A DNA stretch of 40,260 nt from an uncultured Alphaproteobacteria bacterium (lineage in GTDB: Bacteria > Pseudomonadota > Alphaproteobacteria > Micropepsales > Micropepsaceae). The notes below the pieces were generated by a model. That model ran no database searches, was not told the origin of the DNA, and saw nothing but the letters and a program-made list of their open reading frames with translations. Every line of letters begins with the position of its first letter. Position 1 is the stretch's first letter. Of the stretch, positions 22,985 through 33,901 are shown one piece after another. Made by a program: the position numbers and the translations under genes. The DNA is taken from assembly GCA_903902075.1 (NCBI GenBank), contig CAIUTH010000185.1, positions 1-40,260 of the forward strand, given 5' to 3'.

Positions 22985-23727
22985 GCGAAGCTGTAGGCAT
23001 CCATGCGCAGCGACCCGAAGGTGGCGCTGCTGTGCAGGCGTTCGGCCTTGCCGCCCGCGCCCAGCGCCACGAACAGCGGCATGAAATGTTCCTCGGTCGG
23101 CTGCGCCTGAACCGCATACGGTGCCTGAACGCGATAATCACTTAGCGCCGCCCCATCGCCCGCCATCAGCTTTTCATGCATCCAGCCGGAAAACTCTCGC
23201 GACCAGGCCGGCTCGGGCGCGCCCGGCGGCGCGATGCGGCGCAGATTGTGGACAAAGCCGCCCGATCCCATAACCAGCACGTTGTCGTCGCGCAGTTTCG
23301 CAAGGCTGCGGCCCAGCGCGATGTGATGGCCCGCGCCCTTGTGGCTTTGCACCGACACTTGCACCACCGGCACATCGGCCCTGGGATACATCAGCATCAA
23401 GGGGACCCAGGCGCCGTGATCCAGTCCGCGCACGGTATCCACCTTGCCGCCGGTCAGGGCGGTGATTTCCCGCGCCAGCAGCGCGTCGCCCGGCGCCGGA
23501 TAGCGGATTTCATACAGCGCCTGCGGGAAGCCGCCAAAGTCATGGATCGTGTCATTGACCGGCACCGCATTGGCCTGAGGCGTATCGGTATCCCAGTGTG
23601 CCGAAGCGACCACAATGGCGCGCGGCTTGCCGAGCTGCTGTCCCAGTCCGCGCAGGAAATCGCGCGCCGGGACGTCGTCAAACGGCAGGGTGGGAGCCCC
23701 ATGCGAGACAAATAAGGCTGGCAACAT
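22981..23727 (-). CDS. Class III extradiol dioxygenase (LigB / 4,5-DOPA dioxygenase YgiD-like)
   Basis: LFVSHGAPTLPFDD, VVASAHWDTDTPQANA, IHDFGGFPQALYEIRYPAPG, LDHGAWVPLMLMYPRADVPVVQVS. Confidence 0.92.
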   Translation of the reverse strand: MLPALFVSHGAPTLPFDDVPARDFLRGLGQQLGKPRAIVVASAHWDTDTPQANAVPVNDTIHDFGGFPQALYEIRYPAPGDALLAREITALTGGKVDTVRGLDHGAWVPLMLMYPRADVPVVQVSVQSHKGAGHHIALGRSLAKLRDDNVLVMGSGGFVHNLRRIAPPGAPEPAWSREFSGWMHEKLMAGDGAALSDYRVQAPYAVQAQPTEEHFMPLFVALGAGGKAERLHSSATFGSLRMDAYSFA

Positions 23728-23748
23728 CGGGGCAACGCAAAAGCTGCA

Positions 23749-23770
23749 ACCGGGACATCGGCATCCCGGT
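23749..23770 (-). terminator. Hairpin downstream of ymdB, likely terminator
   Basis: ACCGGGA-N8-TCCCGGT just after the ymdB stop; followed on the minus strand by TGCAGCTTTTG (also ATTTTT on the plus side). Confidence 0.55.
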
Positions 23771-23788
23771 GCGATTTTTCAACCGCGT

Positions 23789-24598
23789 CTAAAGCTCCGG
23801 CAACGTCTGTTTCAGCCGTCCGCCCACGCGCACCGGTTCAATGCGCGTCGCAAGTCCCTTGGCGCCCGTCGTCACGAACACGCCGCACAGGGTGGCGGGA
23901 CCGGTGGCAGGGGTGAAACGCTGGGACGATAACTTGCGGGTGAAACGCTGCAGCGGCTCGGCCTTGTCCATGCCAATCACCGAGTCGTAATCGGCACAGG
24001 CGCCGGCATCGGTTTGGTAGGCGGTGCCGCCAGGCAAGATCTGCGCATCGGCGGTGGGTACATGCTGATGCGTACCGACAACAAAACTGGCGCGGCTGTC
24101 GCAGAAATGGCCCATCGCCATCTTCTCGGATGTCGCCTCGCAATGCATGTCCACCACGATGGCGTCGGCACCTTCGCCCAACGGGCAGGCGTTCAGTTCG
24201 CGGTCCACCGCGGCAAAGGGATCGTCCAGCGCGTCCATGAACACCCGGCCCATGGCATTGATCACCAGCACACTGCCGGCCGGTGTCTGATACAGATTGG
24301 CGCCGCGCCCCGGCGTGCCCTTGGGATAATTGGCGGGCCGCAGGATGCGGTCCTCGGTATCGATATAGGTGAAGATCTCTTTTTGGTCGGCCCAGTGATT
24401 GCCGGTGGAGATCACGTCCACGCCGATGCCGAAGAACTCCTCGGCGATGGCGCGAGTGATGCCAAAGCCACCGGCCGCATTTTCGCCATTGGCAATGACC
24501 AGATCGAGCTTGAGGGACTGGCGCAGGCGCGGCAGCTCGGCATACAGCGCATCACGCCCCGGCTTGCCGATAATGTCGCCCAGGAAAAGAATGTTCAT
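23789..24598 (-). CDS. YmdB family metallophosphoesterase
   Basis: MNILFLGDIIGKPGRDAL...LVIANGENAAGGFGIT...STGNHWADQKEI...VDMHCEATSEK...GTHQHVPTADAQI. Confidence 0.93.
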   Translation of the reverse strand: MNILFLGDIIGKPGRDALYAELPRLRQSLKLDLVIANGENAAGGFGITRAIAEEFFGIGVDVISTGNHWADQKEIFTYIDTEDRILRPANYPKGTPGRGANLYQTPAGSVLVINAMGRVFMDALDDPFAAVDRELNACPLGEGADAIVVDMHCEATSEKMAMGHFCDSRASFVVGTHQHVPTADAQILPGGTAYQTDAGACADYDSVIGMDKAEPLQRFTRKLSSQRFTPATGPATLCGVFVTTGAKGLATRIEPVRVGGRLKQTLPEL

Positions 24599-25137
24599 CG
24601 AAAACGCCTGATACCCTGCTCGGTAAGGACCATGTCGAGGGTCCTATCATGGGCCTCATGGGGAATCGAATCCGCCTCCTGCCCGGCATAGGCGATCCCG
24701 ATGGCAGGGATTTTCAGGGCTGCCAAAGTGCGGTCATAGAAGCCGCCGCCATAGCCCAGCCGGTGCCCCTTGGCATCAAAGGCCAGCAGCGGCACCAGGA
24801 GCACATCCGGCGCCGCGCGCGGCCAGTGGCCCAGGGGTTCGGGAATGCCGAAAGAACCCGGTTCCAACACTTCCCCATCGGGCACAAGATGAAATTCCAG
24901 CGGCTGGTCCTTAATGACGCGGGGAAAGGCGATCGAAGCACCCATCTCCACCAGCCGCGCCAGCAACAGCGCCGGATCGGCTTCATCGTGATGGGCATGA
25001 TAGCCGCCCACGACAGTGCCGGGTTTCAAACCAAGATCTTCGGCAAAGGGCGTAATGGCCAACGCGAAATCGGTGCGCGCCAGCGCTTTGCGCCGCGCCC
25101 GAGCCGCCCGTCTCAGATCTGGTTTACCGGAAAACAA
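24595..25137 (-). CDS. 5-formyltetrahydrofolate cyclo-ligase
   Basis: C-terminal VLLVPLLAFDAKGHRLGYGGGFYDRTLA; located next to the 6S RNA candidate as in many proteobacteria. Confidence 0.92.
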   Translation of the reverse strand: MFSGKPDLRRAARARRKALARTDFALAITPFAEDLGLKPGTVVGGYHAHHDEADPALLLARLVEMGASIAFPRVIKDQPLEFHLVPDGEVLEPGSFGIPEPLGHWPRAAPDVLLVPLLAFDAKGHRLGYGGGFYDRTLAALKIPAIGIAYAGQEADSIPHEAHDRTLDMVLTEQGIRRFR

Positions 25138-25170
25138 AGCGGACGGTACCGTACTTGCCGTTGGTATCGG

Positions 25171-25350
25171 ATCTCATGGGCCTGCAAGTGCAGGTGGGCG
25201 TCGTGTGCCCGGGACCACGATCCCAGGCAGGGACAACTCCCGATGAGTACAATTAAGGCCCCTGGGCATCGCAACCTGACGCGCGAGACAGTGACCGTCC
25301 GGGCGTAATGTAAGCCCTGTTACCTTCATATGGAAGGAGGCCGGAGAGAT
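25171..25350 (-). ncRNA. ssrS: 6S RNA (ssrS) candidate
   Basis: About 180-nt intergenic RNA candidate between zapA and the 5-FCL gene. Closing helix AUCUC-ucc-GGCCU / AGGCC-cau-GAGAU; apical arm GCCCAGG...CCUUAAUUGUAC...CCUGGG. Confidence 0.8.
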
Positions 25351-25358
25351 TTTGGGAC

Positions 25359-25418
25359 GTGGGCAGGAGCGTCGCGCGGAGCGTGCTTAACGCACTTGAG
25401 TACGCGCGACGAACCCAC
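25359..25418 (-). other. Long imperfect hairpin between zapA and 6S RNA
   Basis: Minus strand GTGGG-ttc-GTCGCGCG-...GTGC-gttaa-GCAC...-CGCGCGAC-...-CCCAC, 60 nt. Confidence 0.7.
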
Positions 25419-25436
25419 GGCGCAAAAGATCCCGGC

Positions 25437-25778
25437 CTAGGCGTGCGCCAGCCTTGCTGCAATGTCTTCCAGTCTTTTGGCAGCGCTTTCCAGTATATCG
25501 GCGGTGGCGCTTTCAGCGGCTTCGGCGCGCAAATGCAGGCTTTGCTTCTCGCTTTCGGCTCCGGCGCCAACCTTGCCGGACATGTCATGATGTTCATCGG
25601 CGATCAGCAGCGCCGCCATCAGCAGCAACCTGGCATCGCCCACCTGACCGACGGAACCCAGCACTTCGCGCGCCTTGGCGTCGACATGGGCGGCGAGTTC
25701 CTTGAGATGTTCTTCCTCGCCCTGATCGCAGGCGATGGTGTAGGCGCGGCTGTTGACCATGACGTTTACGAGGGGCAT
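25437..25778 (-). CDS. zapA: Cell division protein ZapA
   Basis: MPLVNVMVNSRAYTIACDQGEEEHLKELAAHVDAKAREVLGSVGQVGDARLLLMAALLIADE. Confidence 0.93.
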   Translation of the reverse strand: MPLVNVMVNSRAYTIACDQGEEEHLKELAAHVDAKAREVLGSVGQVGDARLLLMAALLIADEHHDMSGKVGAGAESEKQSLHLRAEAAESATADILESAAKRLEDIAARLAHA

Positions 25779-25782
25779 CAGG

Positions 25783-26046
25783 TTACCTCGCCAACGCGGC
25801 GCGGATTTCGCCGATGGCGCCATCCAGGCGGCCTTCGACTTCCTCGGTCAGGCCGGACAGCGCGCCGATTTCGTCTTCGAGTTCCGCAATCTTGGCCAGC
25901 AGCTGTTCGCGCTCGGCTTCAAGTTCCGCCACCCGCTCGGGCAGCTTGGCGGCCGTGTCCAGGCTTTCGCCCACCGATCCGGCCGCATTTTCGAGGCTTT
26001 CCAGGGCGGCCTGGAAACGTTCGGCGGCCAAATCCAACCGGCTCAT
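25783..26046 (-). CDS. zauP: Small coiled-coil protein (DUF4164/ZauP-like) directly upstream of zapA
   Basis: 87-aa heptad-rich protein MSRLDLAAERFQAALESLENA...LEAEREQLLAKIAELEDEIGAL; ends 4 nt before the zapA start. Confidence 0.6.
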   Translation of the reverse strand: MSRLDLAAERFQAALESLENAAGSVGESLDTAAKLPERVAELEAEREQLLAKIAELEDEIGALSGLTEEVEGRLDGAIGEIRAALAR

Positions 26047-26194
26047 GCCTGCCTCATTCTCAAATTGCCCCAAGACCTTAGGCCCTCATGGGAAATTGGG
26101 TCAACCGATACGCGTTAAGGGCATGCCATCGGCCATTGACGGGGGCGCCGCCCCCTCGCTAAAGCCACCCACCACCCACGCCGGGAACCGTGAA

Positions 26195-28192
26195 ATGACC
26201 CTGCCCGATCAGGCCCATACCCGCCGCCTCGCCAACGCCATCCGGGCCCTTTCCATGGATGGGGTGGAAACCGCCAAGTCGGGTCATCCCGGCCTGCCCC
26301 TGGGCATGGCCGATGTCGCCACCGTCCTCTTCCAGCGCTTCCTGAAATTCGACGCCGCCCAGCCGGCCTGGCCCGACCGCGACCGCTTCGTGCTGTCGGC
26401 CGGCCATGGTTCGATGCTGCTCTATTCCCTGCTGTGGCTGACCGGCTATCCCAAGGTCACGATCGAAGACCTCAAGCATTTCCGCAAAGTCGGCAGCCCC
26501 ACCGCCGGCCATCCCGAATATGGCCACCTGCCCGGCATCGAGACCACCACCGGCCCCTTGGGCCAGGGCATCGCCAATGCCGTGGGCATGGCGCTGGCCG
26601 AGCGCATTTTGAACGCCCGCTTTGGCAACGATCTGGTCAATCACAAGACCTATGTCATCGCCAGCGACGGCGACCTGATGGAAGGCATCAGCCACGAGGC
26701 GATTGGCCTGGCCGGCAATCTCAAGCTCTCCAACCTGATCGTGCTGTGGGACAACAACAACATCACCATCGACGGCGCGCTATCGCTATCGTCCTGCACC
26801 GACCAACTGGAGCGCTTCAAGTCCGAAGGCTGGATCGTGGACTCCTGCGACGGCCATGACGCCGCCGACATTTTCCGCGCACTGGAAAAGGCGCAGACCG
26901 CCGACAAGCCGGTGATGATCGCCTGCCGCACCATCATCGGCTTTGGCCTCACCGGCCGCCAGGGCACCCAGAAGGCGCACAGCGATGCCCCGGGTGCCGA
27001 AGTGGTCGCCGCCGCGCGCAAGGAACTGGGCTGGGAGTTCGAGCCCTTCATCGTGCCCGACGATGTGCTGAACCAGTGGCACGCCATCGGCCAGACCGGC
27101 GCGAAGGACTATGACGCCTGGACGGCGCGCAAAGCCGCCAGCAAACATGCCAAAGAATTTGACGACACGATCAACGATGTGATCCCGGCCTCGTTGTCCG
27201 AGGCGCTGATCGACCTGAAGGCCAAGCTGTCGGCCGAAAAGCCCGCCGCCGGCACTCGCAAGATGTCGGAAAAGGCGCTGGAGGTGATCAATGGCGAGTT
27301 GCAGAACACCATCGGCGGCAGCGCCGACCTGACGCCGTCCAACAACACCCGCAGCAAGGGTTTGGTGGAAGTCAGCCCCGGCAACTTCAACGGCCGCTAT
27401 ATCCATTATGGCATTCGCGAGCATGGCATGTGCGCGGCGATGAACGGCATGGCGCTGCATGGCGGCGTCATCCCGTATGGCGGCACCTTCATGGTGTTTT
27501 CCGACTATTGCCGCCCCTCCATCCGCCTCGCCGCCCTGATGGGTATTCGCGTGGTGTTCGTGATGACCCATGACTCCATCGGCGTGGGCGAGGACGGGCC
27601 GACGCATCAGCCGGTCGAGCATCTGGCGGCCTTGCGCGCGATTCCCGATCTTCTGGTGATGCGTCCCGCCGACGGCGTGGAAACCGCCGAATGCTGGGAC
27701 CTGGCGCTGAAGAACGACAAGCGCCCCAGCCTGATCGCCTTCTCTCGCCAGGATGTGCCGACCGTGCGCGACTATCACACCAGCGAAAATCTCTCTGCCA
27801 AGGGCGCTTATGAACTGATCGGCGATGCCGATGCCAAGGTCACCTTCCTGGCCACCGGCACCGAAGTCAGCCTGGCGGTCGAAGCTCGTGCGAAGCTGGC
27901 CGCCGAAGGCCTTCCCTCGCGCGTCGTGTCGATGCCGTGCTGGAAGCTGTTCGAGGAACAGAGCGAAGGCTATCGCAAGGAAGTACTAGGTCCGGGTACC
28001 GTGAAGGTCGCGATCGAGGCGGGCGTGCGCGAAGGCTGGGACCGTTACATCGGTTCCGACCTGCTGGGTGACGGCGGGGCCTTTATCGGCATGAAAAGCT
28101 TCGGCGCCAGCGGCCCCTACAAGGATGTCTATGCCAAGTTCGGCATCACCGCCGACGCCGCGGTGGCCGCGGCGAAGAAACTGCTCAAGTAA
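26195..28192 (+). CDS. tkt: Transketolase
   Basis: [61 protein letters not shown]-type TPP motif ([14 protein letters not shown]). Confidence 0.97.
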   Translation: MTLPDQAHTRRLANAIRALSMDGVETAKSGHPGLPLGMADVATVLFQRFLKFDAAQPAWPDRDRFVLSAGHGSMLLYSLLWLTGYPKVTIEDLKHFRKVGSPTAGHPEYGHLPGIETTTGPLGQGIANAVGMALAERILNARFGNDLVNHKTYVIASDGDLMEGISHEAIGLAGNLKLSNLIVLWDNNNITIDGALSLSSCTDQLERFKSEGWIVDSCDGHDAADIFRALEKAQTADKPVMIACRTIIGFGLTGRQGTQKAHSDAPGAEVVAAARKELGWEFEPFIVPDDVLNQWHAIGQTGAKDYDAWTARKAASKHAKEFDDTINDVIPASLSEALIDLKAKLSAEKPAAGTRKMSEKALEVINGELQNTIGGSADLTPSNNTRSKGLVEVSPGNFNGRYIHYGIREHGMCAAMNGMALHGGVIPYGGTFMVFSDYCRPSIRLAALMGIRVVFVMTHDSIGVGEDGPTHQPVEHLAALRAIPDLLVMRPADGVETAECWDLALKNDKRPSLIAFSRQDVPTVRDYHTSENLSAKGAYELIGDADAKVTFLATGTEVSLAVEARAKLAAEGLPSRVVSMPCWKLFEEQSEGYRKEVLGPGTVKVAIEAGVREGWDRYIGSDLLGDGGAFIGMKSFGASGPYKDVYAKFGITADAAVAAAKKLLK

Positions 28193-28206
28193 TTCAGGAG
28201 AACGAC

Positions 28207-29213
<1,007 letters not shown>

Positions 29214-29214
<1 letters not shown>

Positions 29215-30407
29215 TGCCGTTCAGGACGCTCGATGACCTGGACGTGAAGGGCAAGCGTGTGCTGGTGCGCGCCGACCTGAACGTGCCGGTGAAGGACGGC
29301 GTGGTGACAGACGCCACCCGCATCGCGCGTCAGGCGCCGACCATCAAGGAACTGGCCGACAAGGGCGCGCGTGTCATCGTGCTCAGCCATTTCGACCGGC
29401 CCAAGGGCAAGATCGTGCCGTCCATGTCGCTGAAAGTTCTGGTGCAGCCTTTGTCCGACGCGGTGGGCCGCAAGGTCGCCTTCGCGGACGATTGCATTGG
29501 GCCGAAAGCCGAAGCTGCCGTCGCCGCGCTGAAAGACGGTGACGTGCTGCTCCTGGAAAACACCCGCTTCCACAAGGGCGAGGAAGACAATGACGCGGGC
29601 ATGGCCAAAGAGCTGGCCGCGCTGGGCGACATCTTCGTCAACGACGCCTTCAGTGCCGCGCACCGCGCCCATGCCAGCACCGAAGGCGTGGCGCATCTTC
29701 TGCCCAATGCGGCCGGCCGCTCCATGCAGGCTGAACTGAGCCACCTTGAAAAGGCGCTGGGCAACCCCGAGCGTCCGCTGCTGGCGGTGGTCGGCGGCGC
29801 CAAGGTCTCCACCAAGATCGCGTTGCTGGAAAATCTGGTGGCGCGGGTCGAGACGCTGGTGATCGGCGGCGCCATGGCCAATACCTTCCTGGCCGCCGAA
29901 GGCGTGAAGGTCGGCAAGTCTCTGTACGAGCCCGATCACATGGAAACCGCGCGCAAGATCGTCCATGCCGCCAATGAAGCCGGCGCCGCCATCCTCTTGC
30001 CCACCGACGTGGTGGTGGCGAAGGAATTCAAGGCCGGCGCCGCCCATCGCACCTGCCCGGTGTCGGACATTGCGGCAGACGAGATGGTGCTGGATGTCGG
30101 TCCTGATTCCATCAAGGCGTTCGAAAACCGCCTCGCCGGCACCCGCACCCTGGTATGGAACGGCCCCTTCGGCGCCTTCGAGACCCGGCCCTTCGACGCC
30201 GGCACGGTCGCCGCGGCCAGGGCCGTGGCCGATGCGACAAAAAAGGGGCAACTGTTGAGCGTGGCCGGCGGCGGCGATACCGTCGCGGCGCTGGCCCATG
30301 CCGGCGTGGAAGACGACTTCACCTATGTCTCGACCGCGGGCGGGGCATTCCTGGAATGGCTGGAAGGCAAGACACTGCCGGGCGTTGATGCGCTATCGGT
30401 AAAATAG
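29214..30407 (+). CDS. pgk: Phosphoglycerate kinase
   Basis: [56 protein letters not shown]; overlaps the gap stop by 1 nt (TGATG). Confidence 0.97.
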
Positions 30408-30422
30408 AGAGTAGAGCAGACA

Positions 30423-31466
30423 ATGAATCTCGACGAACTGAACACGATTGCCAAGAAGATGGTCGCGCCCGGCAAGGGCATCCTGGCGGCCGATGAATCC
30501 ACCGGCACCATCCAGAAGCGCTTCGACAAGATCGGCGTGGAGAACAATGAGGACAACCGCCGCGACTATCGCGAGCTGCTGTTCCGCACCGACACGGCGA
30601 TGAAGAACCATATCGGCGGCGTCATACTGTTCGACGAGACCATCCGCCAGAAGGCCAAGGACGGCACCCCACTTGTCAAGCTGATCGAAGCGGCGGGCAG
30701 CGTTCCGGGCATCAAGGTGGACAAGGGCGCCAAACCCCTGGCCGGCGCGGCGGACGGCGATACCATCACCGAAGGCCTGGACGGGCTGCGCGAGCGCTTT
30801 GTCGAATATCACAAGCTGGGCGCACGCTTTGCCAAGTGGCGCGGCGTTTACGAGATCGGCGCGGGCGGCAACGGCATGCCCACCCCCAGCCACAACGCCA
30901 TCCATGCCAATGCGCATGCCCTGGCCCGCTATGCGGCGCTGGCGCAGGAGAACGGCATCGTGCCGATCGTCGAGCCGGAACTGCTGATGGACGGCGCGCA
31001 CACCATCGAAGCCTGCGAAGGCGTCACCGAATGGATCCTGAAGGAAGTCTTCCAGGAGCTGTTTTTTGCCAATGTGAAGCTGGAAGGCATGATCCTGAAG
31101 CCCAACATGGTGGTGCCGGGCAAGAAGTGCCCCAAGCAGAACAGTGTCGAGGAAGTGGCCGAGCGCACCATCAAGATCCTGAAGCGTTGCGTGCCGGGCG
31201 CGGTGCCGGGCATCGCCTTCCTGTCGGGCGGCCAGTCGGACGAGGAAGCCACCGCGCATCTGTCGGCCATGAATGCCATCGGCAACCTGCCCTGGGCGCT
31301 GACCTTCTCCTATGGCCGCGCCCTGCAGGCCGCGCCGCAGGCCGCCTGGTCGGGCAAGGCGGAAAATGTCGCCGCCGGACAGGCCGCTTTCGCCCATCGC
31401 GCCGCCATGAACAGCCTGGCCTCGCTGGGCAAGTGGACGCAAGCTGCCGAAAAGAAAGCCGCTTGA
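30423..31466 (+). CDS. Class I fructose-bisphosphate aldolase
   Basis: [69 protein letters not shown]. Confidence 0.95.
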   Translation: MNLDELNTIAKKMVAPGKGILAADESTGTIQKRFDKIGVENNEDNRRDYRELLFRTDTAMKNHIGGVILFDETIRQKAKDGTPLVKLIEAAGSVPGIKVDKGAKPLAGAADGDTITEGLDGLRERFVEYHKLGARFAKWRGVYEIGAGGNGMPTPSHNAIHANAHALARYAALAQENGIVPIVEPELLMDGAHTIEACEGVTEWILKEVFQELFFANVKLEGMILKPNMVVPGKKCPKQNSVEEVAERTIKILKRCVPGAVPGIAFLSGGQSDEEATAHLSAMNAIGNLPWALTFSYGRALQAAPQAAWSGKAENVAAGQAAFAHRAAMNSLASLGKWTQAAEKKAA

Positions 31467-32080
31467 GCGACTGCAGACTCTATCTGATTTCGCCGCCGAA
31501 GCTCTCGGCGGCGAATTTTTTGGGTCCGCTGCAGGAAGCCCTTGGTGGCGGTGATGTCGCCTCTTTCCAGCTGCGCCTGAAAGATGTCAGCGACGACGAA
31601 ATCCGCCGCGCCACCGACATGCTGCGCCCTGCCGTGCAGGCGGCCGGTACGGCCTTCATCCTCAATGACCGCCCGGATCTCGCCGCCGAACTGGGCTGCG
31701 ATGGCGCGCATGTCGGACAGGAAGACGCCTCGTACGACCAGGCGCGCGCCGCCCTGCCAAACGGCATTGTCGGCGTCACCTGTCACGACAGCCGGCACCT
31801 GGCGATGGAAGCGGCGGAAGCCGGCGCCGACTATGTCGCCTTCGGCGCGTTCTTTCCCACCCGGACTAAAGAGCCCAGGACCCAGGCCGATATCGAATTG
31901 CTGCGCTGGTGGGGCGAGATGATGGTGGTGCCGTGCGTCGCCATCGGCGGCATCACGGTGCAGAACGCCCCGGCGCTCGTCGCGGCCGGCGCCGACTTCC
32001 TCGCCGTCTCGGCGGGGGTGTGGGAGCATTGCGACGGCCCGCGCGAGGCGGTGCGCCAGTTCAACGCGCTGTTCGCATGA
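31463..32080 (+). CDS. thiE: Thiamine phosphate synthase family protein (probable TTG start)
   Basis: YLISPPKLS...FQLRLKD...[24 protein letters not shown]...[13 protein letters not shown]...[16 protein letters not shown] overlap with the aldolase stop. Confidence 0.85.
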   Translation: MSDCRLYLISPPKLSAANFLGPLQEALGGGDVASFQLRLKDVSDDEIRRATDMLRPAVQAAGTAFILNDRPDLAAELGCDGAHVGQEDASYDQARAALPNGIVGVTCHDSRHLAMEAAEAGADYVAFGAFFPTRTKEPRTQADIELLRWWGEMMVVPCVAIGGITVQNAPALVAAGADFLAVSAGVWEHCDGPREAVRQFNALFA

Positions 32081-32093
32081 TTGCCAACCACCC

Positions 32094-32390
32094 ATGAGAG
32101 AGAGGCTGCTCGGCTTCACCTTCCTGGGCGTGCTGGTCGCCTATGCCGTCAATCTCGCCGCCGACTGGGTCCATGCCCGCCTGTTCGCGGAGTCCCTCTG
32201 GTTCCAGGCCCATTGGTACATCCCCTTCGTGATCGTACCCGTGGTGGCGCTGCTGGCCCTGGGCTTTGCCTGCGGCCTTTTCCGCCCCAAGGGCCCGCGC
32301 TGGGCCGATGGTGTGGCCCTTATGGTTATTGCCCTGCTGGTCTATTGCACCCTGGGTGCAGGCTATTCCTGCTGGCATTACTGCTTCTAG
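32094..32390 (+). CDS. Hypothetical small membrane protein (98 aa)
   Basis: Three hydrophobic segments; follows thiE by 13 nt. Confidence 0.55.
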   Translation: MRERLLGFTFLGVLVAYAVNLAADWVHARLFAESLWFQAHWYIPFVIVPVVALLALGFACGLFRPKGPRWADGVALMVIALLVYCTLGAGYSCWHYCF

Positions 32391-32473
32391 ACTGGTATCA
32401 CCCGCCCGCGCTTCATTGATGCGCTACCGCTTCGCTACTTGAGCGCTGTTTGAACCTGCTGAACCTTCACCCG

Positions 32474-32490
32474 CGCCCCGAGGAGGGGCG
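32474..32490 (+). promoter_or_regulatory. Hairpin presenting the efp Shine-Dalgarno in its loop
   Basis: CGCCCC-GAGGA-GGGGCG, perfect 6-bp stem; AGGAGG SD spans loop and 3' arm, 10 nt before the efp ATG (32497). Confidence 0.5.
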
Positions 32491-32496
32491 ATTCCC

Positions 32497-33066
32497 ATGT
32501 CCAAGATCACCGGCAACGAAATCAGTCCCGGCACCCTGATCAATTACGAAGGCGGCCTGTGGATCGCGGTGAAGACCGTCAAGGTCAAGCCCGGCAAGGG
32601 CGGCGCCTACAATCAGGTCGAACTCAAGAACATCACCACAGGCACCAAGCTGAACCAGCGCTTCCGCTCGGACGAAGCGGTGGACGAAGCGATCCTGGAC
32701 AAGAAGGACTTCCAGTTCCTCTACGCCAGTGACGACATGCTCACCTTCATGGACATGGAGAATTACGAGCAGATCGAGTTGGCGGTGGATTTCGTGGGCG
32801 AAGACCAGGCCAAGTTCCTGCAGGACGGCATGAAGACCCTGGTGAACCTGTATGAAGACAGGCCCATCGGCATCAAGCTGCCGGTGCAGGTGACCCTGCT
32901 GGTGGCCGAGGCCGATCCGGTGATGAAAGGCGGCACCGCCGCCCCGTCCTACAAGACCGCCGTGCTAGAGAATGGCCTGAAGATCCAGGTGCCACCCTTC
33001 ATCGGCGCGGGCGAGAAGATCATCGTCGCCACTGAAGACGGCTCCTATGTGCGCAGGGCGGACTAA
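32497..33066 (+). CDS. efp: Elongation factor P
   Basis: [54 protein letters not shown]. Confidence 0.96.
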   Translation: MSKITGNEISPGTLINYEGGLWIAVKTVKVKPGKGGAYNQVELKNITTGTKLNQRFRSDEAVDEAILDKKDFQFLYASDDMLTFMDMENYEQIELAVDFVGEDQAKFLQDGMKTLVNLYEDRPIGIKLPVQVTLLVAEADPVMKGGTAAPSYKTAVLENGLKIQVPPFIGAGEKIIVATEDGSYVRRAD

Positions 33067-33069
33067 GCC

Positions 33070-33873
33070 ATGGCCTATATCTCCCCTGCCCTGAACGTGA
33101 TGGTCGCCGCCGCCCGCAAGGCCGGCCGCCCGCTGGTGCGCGATTTCAATGAGCTGGAAAATCTCCAGATCTCCATGAAGGGCCCGGCCGACTTCGTCAC
33201 CAGCGCCGACAAGCGCACCGAAAAGATCCTGATCGAGGAATTGTCCAAGGCCCGTCCCGGCTATGGTTTTCTGGGCGAGGAAGGCGGCGCGGTCCAGGGC
33301 GCCGACAAGACCCACCGCTTCATCATCGATCCCATCGACGGCACCACCAACTTCATGCACGGCATTCCGCACTTCGCCATCTCCATTGGGCTAGAGCGCG
33401 AAGGCCAGATGGTGTCGGGCGTGGTCTACAATCCCGTCACCGACGACCTCTACACCGCCGAGAAGGGCCATGGCGCCTATCTCAACAACAAGCGGTTGCG
33501 CGTCGCCGCCCGCAAGGAACTGGCGCCGTCAGTGATCGCCACCGGCCTTCCCTTCCTGGGAAAAGAAGGCCATGCCCGCGCCGCCGCCGAAATGGCCGAG
33601 GTTATGAACGTCACCGCCGGCATCCGACGCTTCGGCTCGGCCTCGCTGGACCTGGCCTATGTTGCGGCCGGGCGTTTCGACGGCTTCTGGGAACACAGCC
33701 TCCAATCCTGGGACATCGCGGCGGGCATCGTGCTGGTGCGCGAGGCGGGCGGCATGATCACCGACCTGCGCGGCGGTGCCGAGATGCTGACCCAGGGCAC
33801 GGTGCTGGCGGCCAACGAAAACCTGCATCCGCAGCTTCTCAAGCTGCTGAAGGCCACCAAGGCGTCGGCGTAA
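33070..33873 (+). CDS. suhB: Inositol monophosphatase family protein
   Basis: FLGEEGG, IIDPIDGTTNFMHGIPHFAISIGLE, WDIAAGIVLVREAGGMITD. Confidence 0.94.
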   Translation: MAYISPALNVMVAAARKAGRPLVRDFNELENLQISMKGPADFVTSADKRTEKILIEELSKARPGYGFLGEEGGAVQGADKTHRFIIDPIDGTTNFMHGIPHFAISIGLEREGQMVSGVVYNPVTDDLYTAEKGHGAYLNNKRLRVAARKELAPSVIATGLPFLGKEGHARAAAEMAEVMNVTAGIRRFGSASLDLAYVAAGRFDGFWEHSLQSWDIAAGIVLVREAGGMITDLRGGAEMLTQGTVLAANENLHPQLLKLLKATKASA

Positions 33874-33901
33874 GCCGGAGCGGCTTTCAAAAAGCGCCTG
33901 C

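Noticed and set aside
26141-26155. GGGGGC-gcc-GCCCCC hairpin upstream of tkt
   Set aside because: Perfect but very short, no U tract and no overlap with the tkt ribosome-binding region; could be chance in GC-rich DNA.
33874-33901. Possible terminator between convergent suhB and the NodT-type gene
   Set aside because: AGCCG-gag-CGGCT is only 5 bp with a broken tail; too weak to call.
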